Of a stretch of 64,000 bases of DNA, positions 15,958 to 25,679 are shown in pieces. The notes below the pieces were generated by a model that worked only from the letters and a program-made list of their open reading frames with translations, had not been told where the DNA came from and did not search any database. Source of the stretch: Bacteroides caecigallinarum (GTDB taxonomy: Bacteria > Bacteroidota > Bacteroidia > Bacteroidales > Bacteroidaceae); NCBI RefSeq assembly GCF_016902295.1, contig NZ_JACJLQ010000004.1, positions 1 to 64,000 of the forward strand, read 5' to 3'. The position numbers and the translations under genes were made by a program. The first letter of the stretch is position 1; each line of letters starts with the position of its first letter.

Positions 15958-17184
15958 TTAGTAATATATCAGTGTTGACAGTCTGTCTTCGTTTAATATT
16001 TCGTTGGATATTTCAAGAAGTTCTTGTGCCGTGATACTTTCTATGCGTTTATAGACTTCTTCCTTTTCTTCGTAGCGGTTGTAATGGAGAAAACATTTTC
16101 CCATATCGAGGGCACAGTTCTCAAAATTGTCTGATGCCACTCCAAGCTGTCCGATTATCTGTTTTTTGGCTGCAGATAGCTGGCTCTCTTTCATCATGTT
16201 GTCTCTCAGTTTTTTGAGTTCTTTCATTGTAAGTTCTATACAGCGGTCCTTGTCCTCTTGGTCACAACCGAAATATATGCTGAACACTCCTGTGTCTGTA
16301 TATGATGTAAGATTGGATTCGACGTTATATACGAGGGCGTTTTTCTCTCTTAGGACTACATTCAATCGGCTGTTCATACCTGGACCACCAAGTATGTTAT
16401 TTAGTAGATATAATCCTGTGCGTCGGCTGTTATGGGCATCGTATGCCCGTGTACCTATCATGACGTGCGACTGGTGAGTGTCCTTGTTCAGTGTAAGGCT
16501 ATGCGGCGTGTATGGCAGGGGAGTGGTACGTCCTTCTATTGGTGTGAGATATGCCGGTATGTCGTGTGTAAGCTTTTCTATTGTACTGACTACTTTCCTG
16601 AACGGAATATTTCCCAAAACAAAGAATACCATATTACCGGTTTTGTATCTGTCATGAGTAAAGCGGAGGGCATCTTCGGAATCGAATCCCCTGAGCAGTT
16701 CAGGTTTTCCAAGGATATTTCTTCCCAAAGGATGTTCCGGAAATATCAATTCTTCGAAATCGTCGAATATAAGTTCGGCAGGACTGTCCTCGTAGCTTTG
16801 AATTTCGTCGATGATTACTTCTACCTCTTTTTCAATCTGATTTTCGGGGAATGTGCTGTGGAACACTATGTCTGTCAGCAGCTCGGCCGCACGCATGAAA
16901 TGCTGTTTCAGAAAAGTGCTGTAAACTACGGTCTCTTCTTTGTTGGTGTATGCGTTAAGGTCGCCGCCAACGTTCTCCATGCGGTTCAAGATGTGCCATG
17001 CCCGGCGGTGGGTGGTTCCTTTGAACAGAAGATGCTCTACAAAGTGGGCTATACCCTGTTCGTTGTCCTTTTCATCGCGTGTCCCTGCGTTTATGGCGTA
17101 TCCGCAATAGACTACGTCTGTAGGGCTGGGGCTGTGAATTATCCTCAGTCCGTTAGCTAATGTATGTGTGGATATTGTATTCAT
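15958..17184 (-). CDS. M16 family zinc peptidase (insulinase-like)
   Basis: This is a processing-peptidase-like metalloprotease. From ATG 17184 it has 408 residues with the inverted zinc motif HFVEH (H47, E50, H51) and the downstream ligand region NKEETVVY. It has an active N-terminal half and a C-terminal M16C-like half, as in single-chain bacterial members. The frame is open for 34 more codons upstream, but those codons lack family similarity and run toward the repeat array at 17240-17304, so the later ATG (MNTISTHTLANGLRI) was chosen. No signal peptide is evident. Confidence 0.9.
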   Translation of the reverse strand: MNTISTHTLANGLRIIHSPSPTDVVYCGYAINAGTRDEKDNEQGIAHFVEHLLFKGTTHRRAWHILNRMENVGGDLNAYTNKEETVVYSTFLKQHFMRAAELLTDIVFHSTFPENQIEKEVEVIIDEIQSYEDSPAELIFDDFEELIFPEHPLGRNILGKPELLRGFDSEDALRFTHDRYKTGNMVFFVLGNIPFRKVVSTIEKLTHDIPAYLTPIEGRTTPLPYTPHSLTLNKDTHQSHVMIGTRAYDAHNSRRTGLYLLNNILGGPGMNSRLNVVLREKNALVYNVESNLTSYTDTGVFSIYFGCDQEDKDRCIELTMKELKKLRDNMMKESQLSAAKKQIIGQLGVASDNFENCALDMGKCFLHYNRYEEKEEVYKRIESITAQELLEISNEILNEDRLSTLIYY

Positions 17185-17239
17185 TCTGAAGTTTTTTGAG
17201 GCTGCAAATTTAAGAAAGGTTTTCGGTATAAAAAAATGA

Positions 17240-17304
17240 GCTGTCGTTTTAGGTAAAACGTGCTGTCGTTTTAAGTAAAATGTCAAGGCGTTTTAAAAAA
17301 ACGT
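17240..17304. repeat. three tandem 22-bp imperfect repeats between divergent genes
   Basis: Units start at 17240, 17262 and 17284 with the shared core GTCGTTTTAGGTAAAACGT, then GTCGTTTTAAGTAAAATGT, then GGCGTTTTAAAAAAACGT. Each unit also contains a dyad (GTTTTA...TAAAAC). The array lies in the intergenic region between the M16 peptidase (minus) and the LOG gene (plus), where an operator would be expected. Confidence 0.75.
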
Positions 17305-17362
17305 CTTAGGCATATAAAAGTATCAATATTTATGTTCATATTTGTAAGTAAAATTCATATAT

Positions 17363-17896
17363 ATGGAACGTATAGCTGTTTTCTGTTCTGCATCGCAGGA
17401 CATTGATAATATTTATGCCGAAAAGGCACGCGAGTTAGGTGCCTGGATGGGGGATAACAGGAAAACTTTAGTTTATGGCGGGACAAATTCCGGACTGATG
17501 GAAGTGATAGCCGCCGAGGCTAAGGCGCATGGAGCTATGGTGATGGGGGTAGTGCCTACCATAGTGGAAGAACGAGGAAAGACGAGCGACCTTTGCGACG
17601 TGATTTTCCGTACGGACAATCTGAGCGACAGAAAGGACGTGATGTTACGTGAATCGGAAGTGGCAATAGCGCTGCCAGGAGGCGTTGGGACACTTGACGA
17701 GGTGTTCAGCGTCATGGCTTCTGCTACAATAGGTTATCACCGTAAACAGGTGATATTCTACAATATAAATGGCTTTTGGGACGGCGTGATAGCTTTTTTG
17801 GACGGATTGGAAAAACAACATTTCGCCCATTCGCCGCTTAAAAACTTCTTTAAGGTAGCCGATTCGCTTGAAGAACTTGTGGAATTGATTAAATAA
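17363..17896 (+). CDS. LOG family protein (TIGR00730-type nucleoside 5'-monophosphate phosphoribohydrolase)
   Basis: Members of this family release the base from nucleoside 5'-monophosphates, in some cases cytokinin precursors. The 177-residue Rossmann-fold protein has FCSASQDID at the N-terminus, LVYGGTNSGLMEVIA, and PGGVGTLDEVF, the PGGxGT(x)xE motif with Asp preceding the conserved Glu. Length fits the family. The biological substrate in Bacteroidales is not known. A PfkB kinase gene follows 39 bases downstream on the same strand. Confidence 0.9.
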   Translation: MERIAVFCSASQDIDNIYAEKARELGAWMGDNRKTLVYGGTNSGLMEVIAAEAKAHGAMVMGVVPTIVEERGKTSDLCDVIFRTDNLSDRKDVMLRESEVAIALPGGVGTLDEVFSVMASATIGYHRKQVIFYNINGFWDGVIAFLDGLEKQHFAHSPLKNFFKVADSLEELVELIK

Positions 17897-17900
17897 GGGT

Positions 17901-17930
17901 CCAACAACTAACAACTAAAAACCAACAACT
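17901..17930 (+). repeat. 21-bp spaced direct repeat between LOG and PfkB genes
   Basis: CCAACAACT occurs at 17901-17909 and again at 17922-17930, exactly 21 bases apart, within an AAC-rich 39-base spacer. It may be low-complexity sequence, but the spacing matches other intergenic repeats in this window. Confidence 0.5.
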
Positions 17931-17935
17931 GTAAA

Positions 17936-18856
17936 ATGCGAAAGATTATAGGAATAGGAGAGACCATACTCGATATACTTTTCAGAGATGGACAGCCACA
18001 GGCTGCTGTGCCGGGAGGTTCGGTGTATAACGGAGTGGTATCATTGGGAAGAATGGGGATGGACGTAACGTTCATCAGCGAGACAGGTAATGACAAGGTA
18101 GGTCAGATTATTCTTGACAATATGCGCGAGAATGGTGTGAGGACAGACAGCGTGAATGTGTTTCCTGACGGGAAATCACCGGTATCATTGGCTTTTCTGA
18201 ATGAAAGGAACGATGCTGAATACATTTTCTACAAGGATTATCCTAAGTTGAGGCTTGACGTGAAAATGCCTGATATACAGAAGGACGACATCCTGATGAT
18301 AGGATCGTATTACGCAATATCTCCTTTGCTTCGCGATAAGATTAAGGAGATACTGGACAAGGCCAAGAGTAATGAAGCCATTATATATTATGACGTGAAT
18401 TTCAGGAGTAACCATCTGTCGGAGGCCATCAAGCTGATGCCTACTGTGCTTGAGAACTTCGAGTATGCCGATATTCTGCGCGGTTCGACTGAGGATTTCC
18501 AGAATCTGTTCAATACAGGCGATCCGGATAAGGTTTATAAGAATAATGTGGGTTTCTACTGCAAGAACTTCATTTGTACGGATGCCGACAAGGATATACA
18601 TCTCTATTACGGTAAATTAAAGAAGACATACGGCGTGGAACCTGTAGAAACGGTAAGCACCATAGGCGCCGGAGATAATTTTAACGCCGGCGTCGTATAT
18701 GGGCTTATAAAGAATAATATAGGGAAAGACGATTTGTCCACTCTTTCAGAAGCAGATTGGGACAAAGTGATACGCTGCGGTATTGACTTCAGCGCGGAAG
18801 TGTGCCGCAGTGTACATAATTCGGTGTCTAAAGAGTTTGCTGCGTCATACCGCTGA
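17936..18856 (+). CDS. PfkB family carbohydrate kinase (fructokinase-like)
   Basis: It is expected to phosphorylate a sugar using ATP in the cytoplasm. The 306-residue ribokinase-fold protein has the N-terminal [11 protein letters not shown] and [16 protein letters not shown] motif, and the C-terminal anion-hole and catalytic-base motif [12 protein letters not shown] containing the catalytic Asp. The exact sugar cannot be read from the sequence; fructose is the commonest substrate for this subgroup. Its last 29 bases overlap the 3' end of the convergent mnmA gene, and there is no room for a separate terminator. Confidence 0.9.
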   Translation: MRKIIGIGETILDILFRDGQPQAAVPGGSVYNGVVSLGRMGMDVTFISETGNDKVGQIILDNMRENGVRTDSVNVFPDGKSPVSLAFLNERNDAEYIFYKDYPKLRLDVKMPDIQKDDILMIGSYYAISPLLRDKIKEILDKAKSNEAIIYYDVNFRSNHLSEAIKLMPTVLENFEYADILRGSTEDFQNLFNTGDPDKVYKNNVGFYCKNFICTDADKDIHLYYGKLKKTYGVEPVETVSTIGAGDNFNAGVVYGLIKNNIGKDDLSTLSEADWDKVIRCGIDFSAEVCRSVHNSVSKEFAASYR

Positions 18857-19958
18857 CAATCTTCTTCACTTCGTTTTGGAAGGCTATGAATCCGCCTCCC
18901 AAAACGCGGTTCCCATCGTAGAATACGGCAGACTGTCCTGGGGTGATAGCCGATGCTTCTGTACCGAAATGTACAATCATGCGTCCGTCGTCCAGTAGGG
19001 TAGCGGTGCATGGAATCGGCTTGCTTCTGTAGCGTATTCTTACTGAAAGCTCAGGGCAGGAGAGTATCTCGTTGATATCGGCTGTATTGATGTCCTCTAC
19101 GAGCATATATTCTGTCTTAAGCTGTTCGGCGTCACCCAACATTACTGTATTTTTCAGAGGATTTATTTTCAGTACGTACGCAGGTTTTCCCAGTGCTATT
19201 TCAAGGCCTTTGCGCTGACCTATGGTATAATAGGCAAAGCCCTTGTGCTGACCGAGTTTAAGCCCTTTGCTGTCAACAAACCATCCCGGACCTATCTTTT
19301 CGTCAATGTCCGGACAATGTTCTTTCAGGAAATCTCTGTAATCTTTGTCGATAAAGCATATTTCCATGCTCTCGCCGCCTTTGGCTTTTGCCTCGAATCC
19401 TTTCGAAGCGAGATATTCCCTTACTTCTACTTTGGTCATTCCGCCTAACGGAAACATCATCCGTTTAAGTATCTCCTGAGGTAGCTTCCACAGGAAGTAA
19501 GACTGATCTTTGGTACTGTCGTCACCTGTGAGGATATATCTGTTGCCGTTCCTGTCTTCCATGCGGCAGTAGTGCCCTGTAGCGATGTGCGCACAGTTGG
19601 TCTTGTCCGCCCATTCACACAGTATCCTTTCCTTGAACAACGGATTACACATTACACATGGGTTGGGAGTACGTCCACGCATATATTCGTCTATGAAATA
19701 CTTCACTATCACCTGCTTGAACTCTTCGCGTACGTCGGCCACATGGTGTTCTATTCCTAATCTGGCTGCGAGTTCCCTTGCCTCGAGTACAAAGTTCGGC
19801 TCTTCCTGTCCGGGGGTGGAGAACTGTGACGCTATATCCCATGTACGCATGGTTACGCCCACTACTTCATATCCTTGTTCCTGAAGCATGATGCATGTGG
19901 CGGAACTGTCTATACCGCCGCTCATACCTACAAGCACTCTTTTTTCTCTGTCATTCAT
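18828..19958 (-). CDS. mnmA: tRNA-specific 2-thiouridylase
   Basis: It thiolates U34 of certain tRNAs in the cytoplasm. The 376-residue protein has the PP-loop [10 protein letters not shown] for ATP binding and the two catalytic cysteines in NPCVMCN and [12 protein letters not shown], plus the C-terminal beta-barrel region. Bacteroidetes often carry more than one mnmA paralogue, so the exact tRNA set is uncertain. The gene ends inside the PfkB coding region (29-base convergent overlap). It lies 70 bases after panE and may be read through from ychF-panE. Confidence 0.93.
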   Translation of the reverse strand: MNDREKRVLVGMSGGIDSSATCIMLQEQGYEVVGVTMRTWDIASQFSTPGQEEPNFVLEARELAARLGIEHHVADVREEFKQVIVKYFIDEYMRGRTPNPCVMCNPLFKERILCEWADKTNCAHIATGHYCRMEDRNGNRYILTGDDSTKDQSYFLWKLPQEILKRMMFPLGGMTKVEVREYLASKGFEAKAKGGESMEICFIDKDYRDFLKEHCPDIDEKIGPGWFVDSKGLKLGQHKGFAYYTIGQRKGLEIALGKPAYVLKINPLKNTVMLGDAEQLKTEYMLVEDINTADINEILSCPELSVRIRYRSKPIPCTATLLDDGRMIVHFGTEASAITPGQSAVFYDGNRVLGGGFIAFQNEVKKIVSGMTQQTL

Positions 19959-20028
19959 GATTCGTGTAGTTTTGTATTAATAACAGCAGGTGTGACTGTG
20001 ATGTTCATAGTCCGGCGTTTGCAATCAC

Positions 20029-20943
20029 TTATTTTATGAACTTTTTGGCAACCTTATGATATGTGTCGAGGTTTACTCCCAATTTCTTGCCCAAGTCTAT
20101 CATATCGAACAGCATTCCCTGTATCTCGGACTGATGGCCTTTTGCCAGGTCTTTCTGCATAGAGGCTGTACTGTGAGGGTCAAGCTTATCGATTACCTTC
20201 AGGTTATATTCTATAGGGTCTTCTGGAAAAATCACACCAAGACGACGGCCTATTTCCGCACTTTCGGCAGACAGTCCCTTGAATGTGTTGCGTACTTCGC
20301 CTTCATGCTGTACTTCGCCCATCGGAACATCGTGGTATGCGCCTGTACATGCCATGGCAGAAATGAATGCCCATTTGATGAATGTGTCGCGGTTGATATC
20401 ATCGGATACATCGACTTTTATACCGCATTTGCGCAGCGTATCGGCTATTTCTTCAAGGCGCTCGCGTGCTACATCCTGCTCCGGACGCGCTCCGAACACG
20501 AGGCGGAAAATTGTTCCCATCTGTGTTATTTCGCCTTCGCCCGATACGAAACCTACTATGTAGATGCAACCGTCGAGTACTTTAACAGACGGAGCGAGAC
20601 GGCCAATGCGCGGACCTGTGCCATATACATTAAGTATCGGAATAACGAGAGTGTCGGGAGTGGAAGCGCGTTCGAGGACATTTTTTATGGAGTCGATGGA
20701 ATATCCTTTTACGCATACGAAAATAACATCGGCCTTATCGTTGTATTCTTCGGATGTAAAGGCCTTTACGTTAAGAAAGTGTTCTCCCTTAAGATCGGAT
20801 TTCAAGTGCAGTCCTTTGCTGCGGATTGCTTCGAGGTGGGCGCCACGTGCTATGCAGGTGACATCCTCACCGTTTAATGCCAAAAAACCGGCGATGCTAC
20901 CTCCAACGCCGCCGGTTCCTATGATTAGATATTTCTTTTGCAT
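20029..20943 (-). CDS. 2-dehydropantoate 2-reductase family protein
   Basis: PanE reduces ketopantoate to pantoate with NADPH in coenzyme A synthesis. The 304-residue protein has the N-terminal dinucleotide motif GTGGVGGSIAG, the VKGYSID segment and the helical C-terminal domain with STASMQKDLAKGHQSEI, in which the Lys and Glu that shape the ketopantoate site are present. Family members can act on other 2-keto acids, so the symbol is withheld. It starts 12 bases after the ychF stop, which suggests co-transcription. Confidence 0.9.
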   Translation of the reverse strand: MQKKYLIIGTGGVGGSIAGFLALNGEDVTCIARGAHLEAIRSKGLHLKSDLKGEHFLNVKAFTSEEYNDKADVIFVCVKGYSIDSIKNVLERASTPDTLVIPILNVYGTGPRIGRLAPSVKVLDGCIYIVGFVSGEGEITQMGTIFRLVFGARPEQDVARERLEEIADTLRKCGIKVDVSDDINRDTFIKWAFISAMACTGAYHDVPMGEVQHEGEVRNTFKGLSAESAEIGRRLGVIFPEDPIEYNLKVIDKLDPHSTASMQKDLAKGHQSEIQGMLFDMIDLGKKLGVNLDTYHKVAKKFIK

Positions 20944-20955
20944 ATATAATTGAGA

Positions 20956-22059
20956 TTATACATTGAATCTGAAGTGCATGATGTCGCCGTCCTGAACTAT
21001 ATAGTCCTTACCCTCAACATTCATCTTGCCTGCTTCTTTTACAGCTGCTTCAGAACCGTATTTGATGTAATCGTCGTATTTGATTACTTCGGCGCGGATA
21101 AAGCCTTTTTCAAAGTCGGTGTGTATTACTCCTGCACATTGTGGAGCCTTCCATCCCTTGCGGTAAGTCCATGCTCTTACTTCCTGGACTCCGGCTGTGA
21201 GGAATGTCTCGAGGTCGAGCAATTTATATGCAGCCTTTATGAGTCGTGTAACGCCCGATTCTTCCAGTCCTACTTCCTGAAGGAACATCTGGCGGTCTTC
21301 GTATGTCTCAAGTTCAGCAATATCAGCTTCTGTTTTAGCTGCTACTATAAGAATTTCGGCATTTTCGTCTTTTACGGCTTCACGAACCTGTTCAACGTAT
21401 TTGTTGCCGTTCACTGCGCTTGCTTCATCCACATTACATACATAAAGTACAGGTTTGCTTGTGATGAGGAACAGTTCTCTTGCAATTTTCTGTTCGTCTT
21501 TTGTCTCGAACTGAACTGTACGTGCCGATTTACCCTGTTCGAGGGCTTCCTTGTATTGAACAAGTACTTCGTAAGTCTGTTTTGCTACCTTGTCGCCACC
21601 TGTCTGTGCCTGTTTCTGCACTTTCTGTATGCGGCTTTCAATAGTCTCGAGGTCCTTCAACTGAAGTTCTGTGTCGATGATTTCCTTGTCGCGCACAGGG
21701 TCAACACTTCCGTCAACGTGTGTAACATTGTCATCATCGAAGCAACGCAAAACGTGGATAATGGCATCAGTTTCGCGAATGTTTGCAAGGAACTTGTTTC
21801 CTAAACCTTCGCCTTTGCTTGCACCTTTCACGAGTCCGGCGATATCGACAATTTCTACAGTTGTCGGGACGATACGGTTAGGATTGATAAGTTCGGCCAG
21901 CTTGTTCAGACGTTCATCGGGAACAGTAATTACACCTACGTTAGGTTCGATAGTACAGAATGGGAAATTGGCTGCCTGAGCCTTTGCGTTAGATAAGCAA
22001 TTGAAAAGTGTCGATTTACCAACGTTTGGCAGACCGACAATACCACATTGTAAAGCCAT
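20956..22059 (-). CDS. ychF: ribosome-associated ATPase/GTPase YchF
   Basis: This is an Obg-family P-loop protein linked to ribosome binding and stress response, and it prefers ATP. The 367-residue sequence has [15 protein letters not shown] (G1), [17 protein letters not shown] (G3), a modified G4 at VCNVDE, and a C-terminal TGS domain ending in [10 protein letters not shown]. The length is typical. A complete promoter (TTTG 22128-22131, 20 bases, TACCTTTG 22100-22107) lies upstream. Confidence 0.96.
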   Translation of the reverse strand: MALQCGIVGLPNVGKSTLFNCLSNAKAQAANFPFCTIEPNVGVITVPDERLNKLAELINPNRIVPTTVEIVDIAGLVKGASKGEGLGNKFLANIRETDAIIHVLRCFDDDNVTHVDGSVDPVRDKEIIDTELQLKDLETIESRIQKVQKQAQTGGDKVAKQTYEVLVQYKEALEQGKSARTVQFETKDEQKIARELFLITSKPVLYVCNVDEASAVNGNKYVEQVREAVKDENAEILIVAAKTEADIAELETYEDRQMFLQEVGLEESGVTRLIKAAYKLLDLETFLTAGVQEVRAWTYRKGWKAPQCAGVIHTDFEKGFIRAEVIKYDDYIKYGSEAAVKEAGKMNVEGKDYIVQDGDIMHFRFNV

Positions 22060-22099
22060 AAATATATATAAGTTTTTTATTTTTAGACCTAAAACTTTG

Positions 22100-22131
22100 C
22101 AAAGGTACTTATTTTATTATATAAATGCAAA
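22100..22131 (-). promoter_or_regulatory. Bacteroidetes-type promoter of ychF
   Basis: On the minus strand TTTG (22128-22131) is followed after 20 bases by TACCTTTG (22100-22107), a full match to the Bacteroidetes housekeeping consensus. The start codon is about 40 bases downstream. Confidence 0.7.
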
Positions 22132-22189
22132 GTAATGATATATTTGCTTCATTTCTTCAACTTCCACATTAATACAGACATAATAAAAA

Positions 22190-22217
22190 AAGAGGCAACT
22201 CAAACGAGTCGCCTCTT
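22190..22217 (-). terminator. terminator of the DUF3836-like gene
   Basis: AAGAGGCAACTC and GAGTCGCCTCTT form a 12-bp stem with one mismatch and a 4-base loop (AAAC). A run of seven T follows on the minus strand. It lies 46 bases past the gene's stop codon. Confidence 0.85.
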
Positions 22218-22262
22218 AATAGAGAGATTTTATTTATTTTTTTTGTCAGCTAATCTATTAAA

Positions 22263-22649
22263 TTACTTATCCATTGTAACTGTCATGTCAGGAATTAAAA
22301 TGAATGCGCCTTTTTTGCTGTTCCATTTATAGTATTCTGTAGTAATACTCTTGCTGTCATAAATATAACAGATTTTCAAGTCGTTTACCCAGCAATTATC
22401 AACTGAATCCCATTTTTGTGACAAATTTTCAGTCATCTGGTTGTTTGCATCATACTTATAGTTGTATTTCATATATTTAGTCAGCAGATTATTATCCATC
22501 TTATAGACAGTTTCCGCTACTTTCAATCCGTCAACTTCTTCTGCGTTGTAAATCAAGTTGTTATTCAGTTTAGCTGCAGAAAGTGTGGCATTTGCAATAA
22601 AAATTGTTACAATTACTAACAAGGTTTTGATAAGATTCATAGCTTTCAT
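22263..22649 (-). CDS. small secreted protein, probably DUF3836 family
   Basis: The 128-residue protein has a signal peptide (LIKTLLVIVTIFIANATLSA), so it is exported. The mature part has repeated aromatic-rich strands (KYMKYNYKYDANNQ, CYIYDSKSITTEYYKW), as in the short Bacteroidetes-specific DUF3836 family, whose function is unknown. It is a single-gene unit with its own -7 box and terminator. Family assignment is from memory of the pattern and should be treated as tentative. Confidence 0.7.
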   Translation of the reverse strand: MKAMNLIKTLLVIVTIFIANATLSAAKLNNNLIYNAEEVDGLKVAETVYKMDNNLLTKYMKYNYKYDANNQMTENLSQKWDSVDNCWVNDLKICYIYDSKSITTEYYKWNSKKGAFILIPDMTVTMDK

Positions 22650-22697
22650 ATATTTAATGTTTTAGGTTTAACTTACACTTTGTTTTTGATTACGGTG

Positions 22698-22705
22698 CAA
22701 ATATA
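22698..22705 (-). promoter_or_regulatory. putative -7 box of the DUF3836-like gene
   Basis: It reads TATATTTG followed by CACCG on the minus strand, matching TAnnTTTG, 48 bases before the start codon. No clear -33 element is seen. Confidence 0.45.
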
Positions 22706-22801
22706 GATATTATTTCTATATGTTGTATGTTTTCAGCCTAAAAAATCACTATATCTTAGCAAAATGTTAGTTATTTAACTTTTGTTTGCGATTGTCCTTC
22801 C

Positions 22802-25585
22802 TTAGTGCGCCTCAAGCCAATTTTTACCCCAACCGCAGTCTGCGAGCAAAGGAACTTTCATTTTGTAAGCGGCTTCCATTTCGGATATCACAATTTGTTG
22901 CACTTTCTCTTTTTCTTCTCTCAGGACGCTGAAATTCAGTTCGTCGTGTACCTGTAATATCATTTTCGACTTTAGACCTTCTTCCATGAAACGTTTGTAT
23001 ATTCTGGCCATAGCTACCTTTATTATGTCGGCCGCACTACCCTGAATAGGAGCATTTATCGCGTTTCGTTCGGCATAACCTCGTACTACCGCATTTCTTG
23101 AGTTTATGTCAGGAAGATATCTTTTGCGCTTGAATATTGTTTCAATGTATCCTTTGTCTCTTGCGACCTTTATGCTTTCGTCCATATATGCCTTTACTTT
23201 AGGATAATTTTCAAAATATCCGTCAATAAGCTCTTTGGCTTCTTTTCTATCTACATTTAGCCTTTCTGCAAGTCCGAACACAGATATACCGTATATAATA
23301 CCGAAGTTTGCGGTCTTGGCCTTACTTCTTTGCTCTCTTGTCACCTGGCTGATGTCTGTCTTATATATTTTTGCTGCTGTAGCCGCATGAATATCCTGCT
23401 CTTCCCTGAAAGCTTCTATCATATTCTCGTCCCCGCTGAGGTGCGCCATTATTCTAAGTTCTATCTGGGAATAGTCGGCAGAGAAAAATTCGCAGCCATC
23501 GTCAGGTATAAAAGCTTTTCTTATCTCTTTCCCGTCTTCGTTCCTTATAGGAATGTTCTGTAGATTAGGATTGCTCGAGCTTAGTCTTCCTGTGGCAGTT
23601 ACTGTCTGATTGAAAGATGTATGTATTCTTCCTGTCTTTGGATTGATAAGTTCTGGCAAGGAATCAATATAAGTACTTAGCAGTTTCTTAAGACCGCGAT
23701 AGTCGAGTATCTTTTCTACAATCTGATGTTTTCCTTTCAGACTCTCCAGTACTTCTTCGGAAGTGACGTACTGTCCTGTCTTTGTCTTTTTGGCTTTTTC
23801 TACAATCTTCAATCTATCGAACAATATTTCGCCCACCTGTTTTGGCGACGAAACGTTGAATTCCATTCCTGCAAGTTGGTAAATCTCTTCTTCGATTTCG
23901 CGCATTCTTACAGTAAAATGCTTAGAGGTTTCTTTCAAGGCATCGGTGTCTATTCTCACTCCGTTTCTTTCCATATATGCAAGAACAGGAACCAAAGGCA
24001 TTTCTATTTCTTCAAACAGTTCCTTTACGTTGTTTGTCTCGAGTTCCTTTTCAAGGATATTTTTCAGTTTGAGGGTGACGTCGGCGTCTTCGCATGCATA
24101 TTTATATATATCGGTAGGAGAGAGGTCGCGCATGTTACGCTGGTTCTTACCTTTCGCGCCAATCAGTTCTTCTATCTTGATTGTATCATATTTCAGATAG
24201 ACTTCGGCAAGATAGTCCATTCCATGATGGAGTTCCGGTTGAAGTACATAATGTGCAATCATGGTATCGAATAATTTTCCTTTTATAGTCACACCATAAT
24301 TTGCAAGAACAATCATGTCGTATTTGATGTTCTGACCTACCTTGATGGCTTTTTCATCCTCAAACAGCGGTTTGAACATATTAACAATTTTTTGTGCTTC
24401 TTCTCTGTTTGGTGGTACTGGAACGTAAAAAGCCTTGTTTTCTTCGTAACTGAAGCTCATTCCTACCAATTCAGCTGCCATTGGCTCAGTTCCGGTAGTC
24501 TCTGTGTCCAGACTGAAAATATCCTTTGTAAGGATTATTCTTAAAAAATCGTTGATTTTGTCCTCATTATCAAGAAGTTGATAGTCGTAGGATAGGTCTT
24601 CAAGCCTTCTGAGACTTGAATTTTTCTGTTCTTCCGTATTGTCGTCGGCAAAAAATCCAAAGAGATCGCCTTGAAAGGCATCATTTGCCGGAACTGTTTT
24701 TACCGGAGCTTTCTTTTCGTTCTTGAATACCCTGTCAAGCAAAGTCCGGAACTCCAGTTCTTCGAAAATGCTTCTTAGTTTTTCTTCGTCGGGAGTTTCT
24801 CTCTTCAACTGCTCCATGTCAAGTTCGATTGGAACGTCCGTCTTAATGGTTGCAAGGAATTTGGAGAATCTTATTTTCTCGATGTTTGATTCCACTTTTG
24901 TTTTTACAGCCCCAGTAAGTTGGCTGGTGTTTTCGAGAAGATTCTCAATACTTCCAAATTGTGATATAAGTTTCTGTGCAGTTTTTTCTCCCACACCAGG
25001 ACAGCCCGGGATATTGTCCGACGAGTCGCCCATGAGTCCGAGCATGTCTATTACCTGAGCTGGAGATTCTATATTGAATTTGGCCTTAACTTCATTTACT
25101 CCCATTACGTCGAATTCCTTGTCGCCGTATTTAGGCCTGTACATAAACACGTTTTCGCTAACGAGCTGACCATAGTCCTTGTCGGGAGTCATCATGTAAG
25201 TCTTGATTCCTCTTTTCCCGGCTTCTGTTGCGAGCGTTCCTATCACGTCGTCTGCCTCGAATCCCGGAACTTCAAGGATAGGTATTCTATATGCTCTGAT
25301 AATATCCTTGATGATAGGCACAGACAGTTTTATCGCTTCAGGAGTCTCTTCTCGCTGAGCTTTATATTCTTTGTAAGCCTCGTGTCTGAAAGTAGGGCCT
25401 GAAGGATCGAAGGCTACGCCAATGTGGGTAGGAGCTTCTTTTTTCAATACATCCTCGAGAGTGTTTACAAAACCGAGTATAGCAGATGTGTTAAAGCCTT
25501 TTGAGTTAATTCTCGGGCTTTTGATTAATGCGTAGTATGCACGGTAGATTAATGCGTAAGCATCGAGTAGAAAAAGTTTATCCAT
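22802..25585 (-). CDS. polA: DNA polymerase I
   Basis: It fills gaps in repair and lagging-strand synthesis. The 927-residue protein has a 5' nuclease domain (about 1-290, FLLDAYALIYRAYYAL at the start, GFEADDVIGTLA), a 3'-5' exonuclease domain whose first motif LDTETTG is intact, and a family A polymerase domain with DYSQIELRIMAHLSGD (motif A), RSKAKTANFGIIYGIS (motif B) and LQVHDELNF (motif C). Both exonuclease activities should therefore be present. It is divergent from the polyprenyl synthetase gene with a gap under 100 bases. Confidence 0.97.
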   Translation of the reverse strand: MDKLFLLDAYALIYRAYYALIKSPRINSKGFNTSAILGFVNTLEDVLKKEAPTHIGVAFDPSGPTFRHEAYKEYKAQREETPEAIKLSVPIIKDIIRAYRIPILEVPGFEADDVIGTLATEAGKRGIKTYMMTPDKDYGQLVSENVFMYRPKYGDKEFDVMGVNEVKAKFNIESPAQVIDMLGLMGDSSDNIPGCPGVGEKTAQKLISQFGSIENLLENTSQLTGAVKTKVESNIEKIRFSKFLATIKTDVPIELDMEQLKRETPDEEKLRSIFEELEFRTLLDRVFKNEKKAPVKTVPANDAFQGDLFGFFADDNTEEQKNSSLRRLEDLSYDYQLLDNEDKINDFLRIILTKDIFSLDTETTGTEPMAAELVGMSFSYEENKAFYVPVPPNREEAQKIVNMFKPLFEDEKAIKVGQNIKYDMIVLANYGVTIKGKLFDTMIAHYVLQPELHHGMDYLAEVYLKYDTIKIEELIGAKGKNQRNMRDLSPTDIYKYACEDADVTLKLKNILEKELETNNVKELFEEIEMPLVPVLAYMERNGVRIDTDALKETSKHFTVRMREIEEEIYQLAGMEFNVSSPKQVGEILFDRLKIVEKAKKTKTGQYVTSEEVLESLKGKHQIVEKILDYRGLKKLLSTYIDSLPELINPKTGRIHTSFNQTVTATGRLSSSNPNLQNIPIRNEDGKEIRKAFIPDDGCEFFSADYSQIELRIMAHLSGDENMIEAFREEQDIHAATAAKIYKTDISQVTREQRSKAKTANFGIIYGISVFGLAERLNVDRKEAKELIDGYFENYPKVKAYMDESIKVARDKGYIETIFKRKRYLPDINSRNAVVRGYAERNAINAPIQGSAADIIKVAMARIYKRFMEEGLKSKMILQVHDELNFSVLREEKEKVQQIVISEMEAAYKMKVPLLADCGWGKNWLEAH

Positions 25586-25653
25586 TTAGTGTGAATTAAT
25601 AATGAAATTTCATGTAAAAGTACAAAAAAATACCATATTCCCCTTTTTATTAT

Positions 25654-25661
25654 TACTTTTG
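25654..25661 (+). promoter_or_regulatory. putative -7 box of the polyprenyl synthetase gene
   Basis: It reads TACTTTTG, matching TAnnTTTG. Transcription would begin near 25668, just upstream of ATG 25680 and downstream of the more distal ATG at 25602, so it decides between the two possible starts. Confidence 0.5.
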
Positions 25662-25679
25662 TACGCTAATTTATTCCCG

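Noticed and set aside
20056-20877. 273-codon open frame on the plus strand opposite the 2-dehydropantoate reductase gene
   Set aside because: It lies wholly antisense to a clear gene, shows a Cys/Tyr/Phe-rich composition typical of shadow frames, and has no recognisable domain.
20950-21804. 284-codon open frame on the plus strand opposite ychF
   Set aside because: It is antisense to ychF, with the same skewed composition and no family signature.
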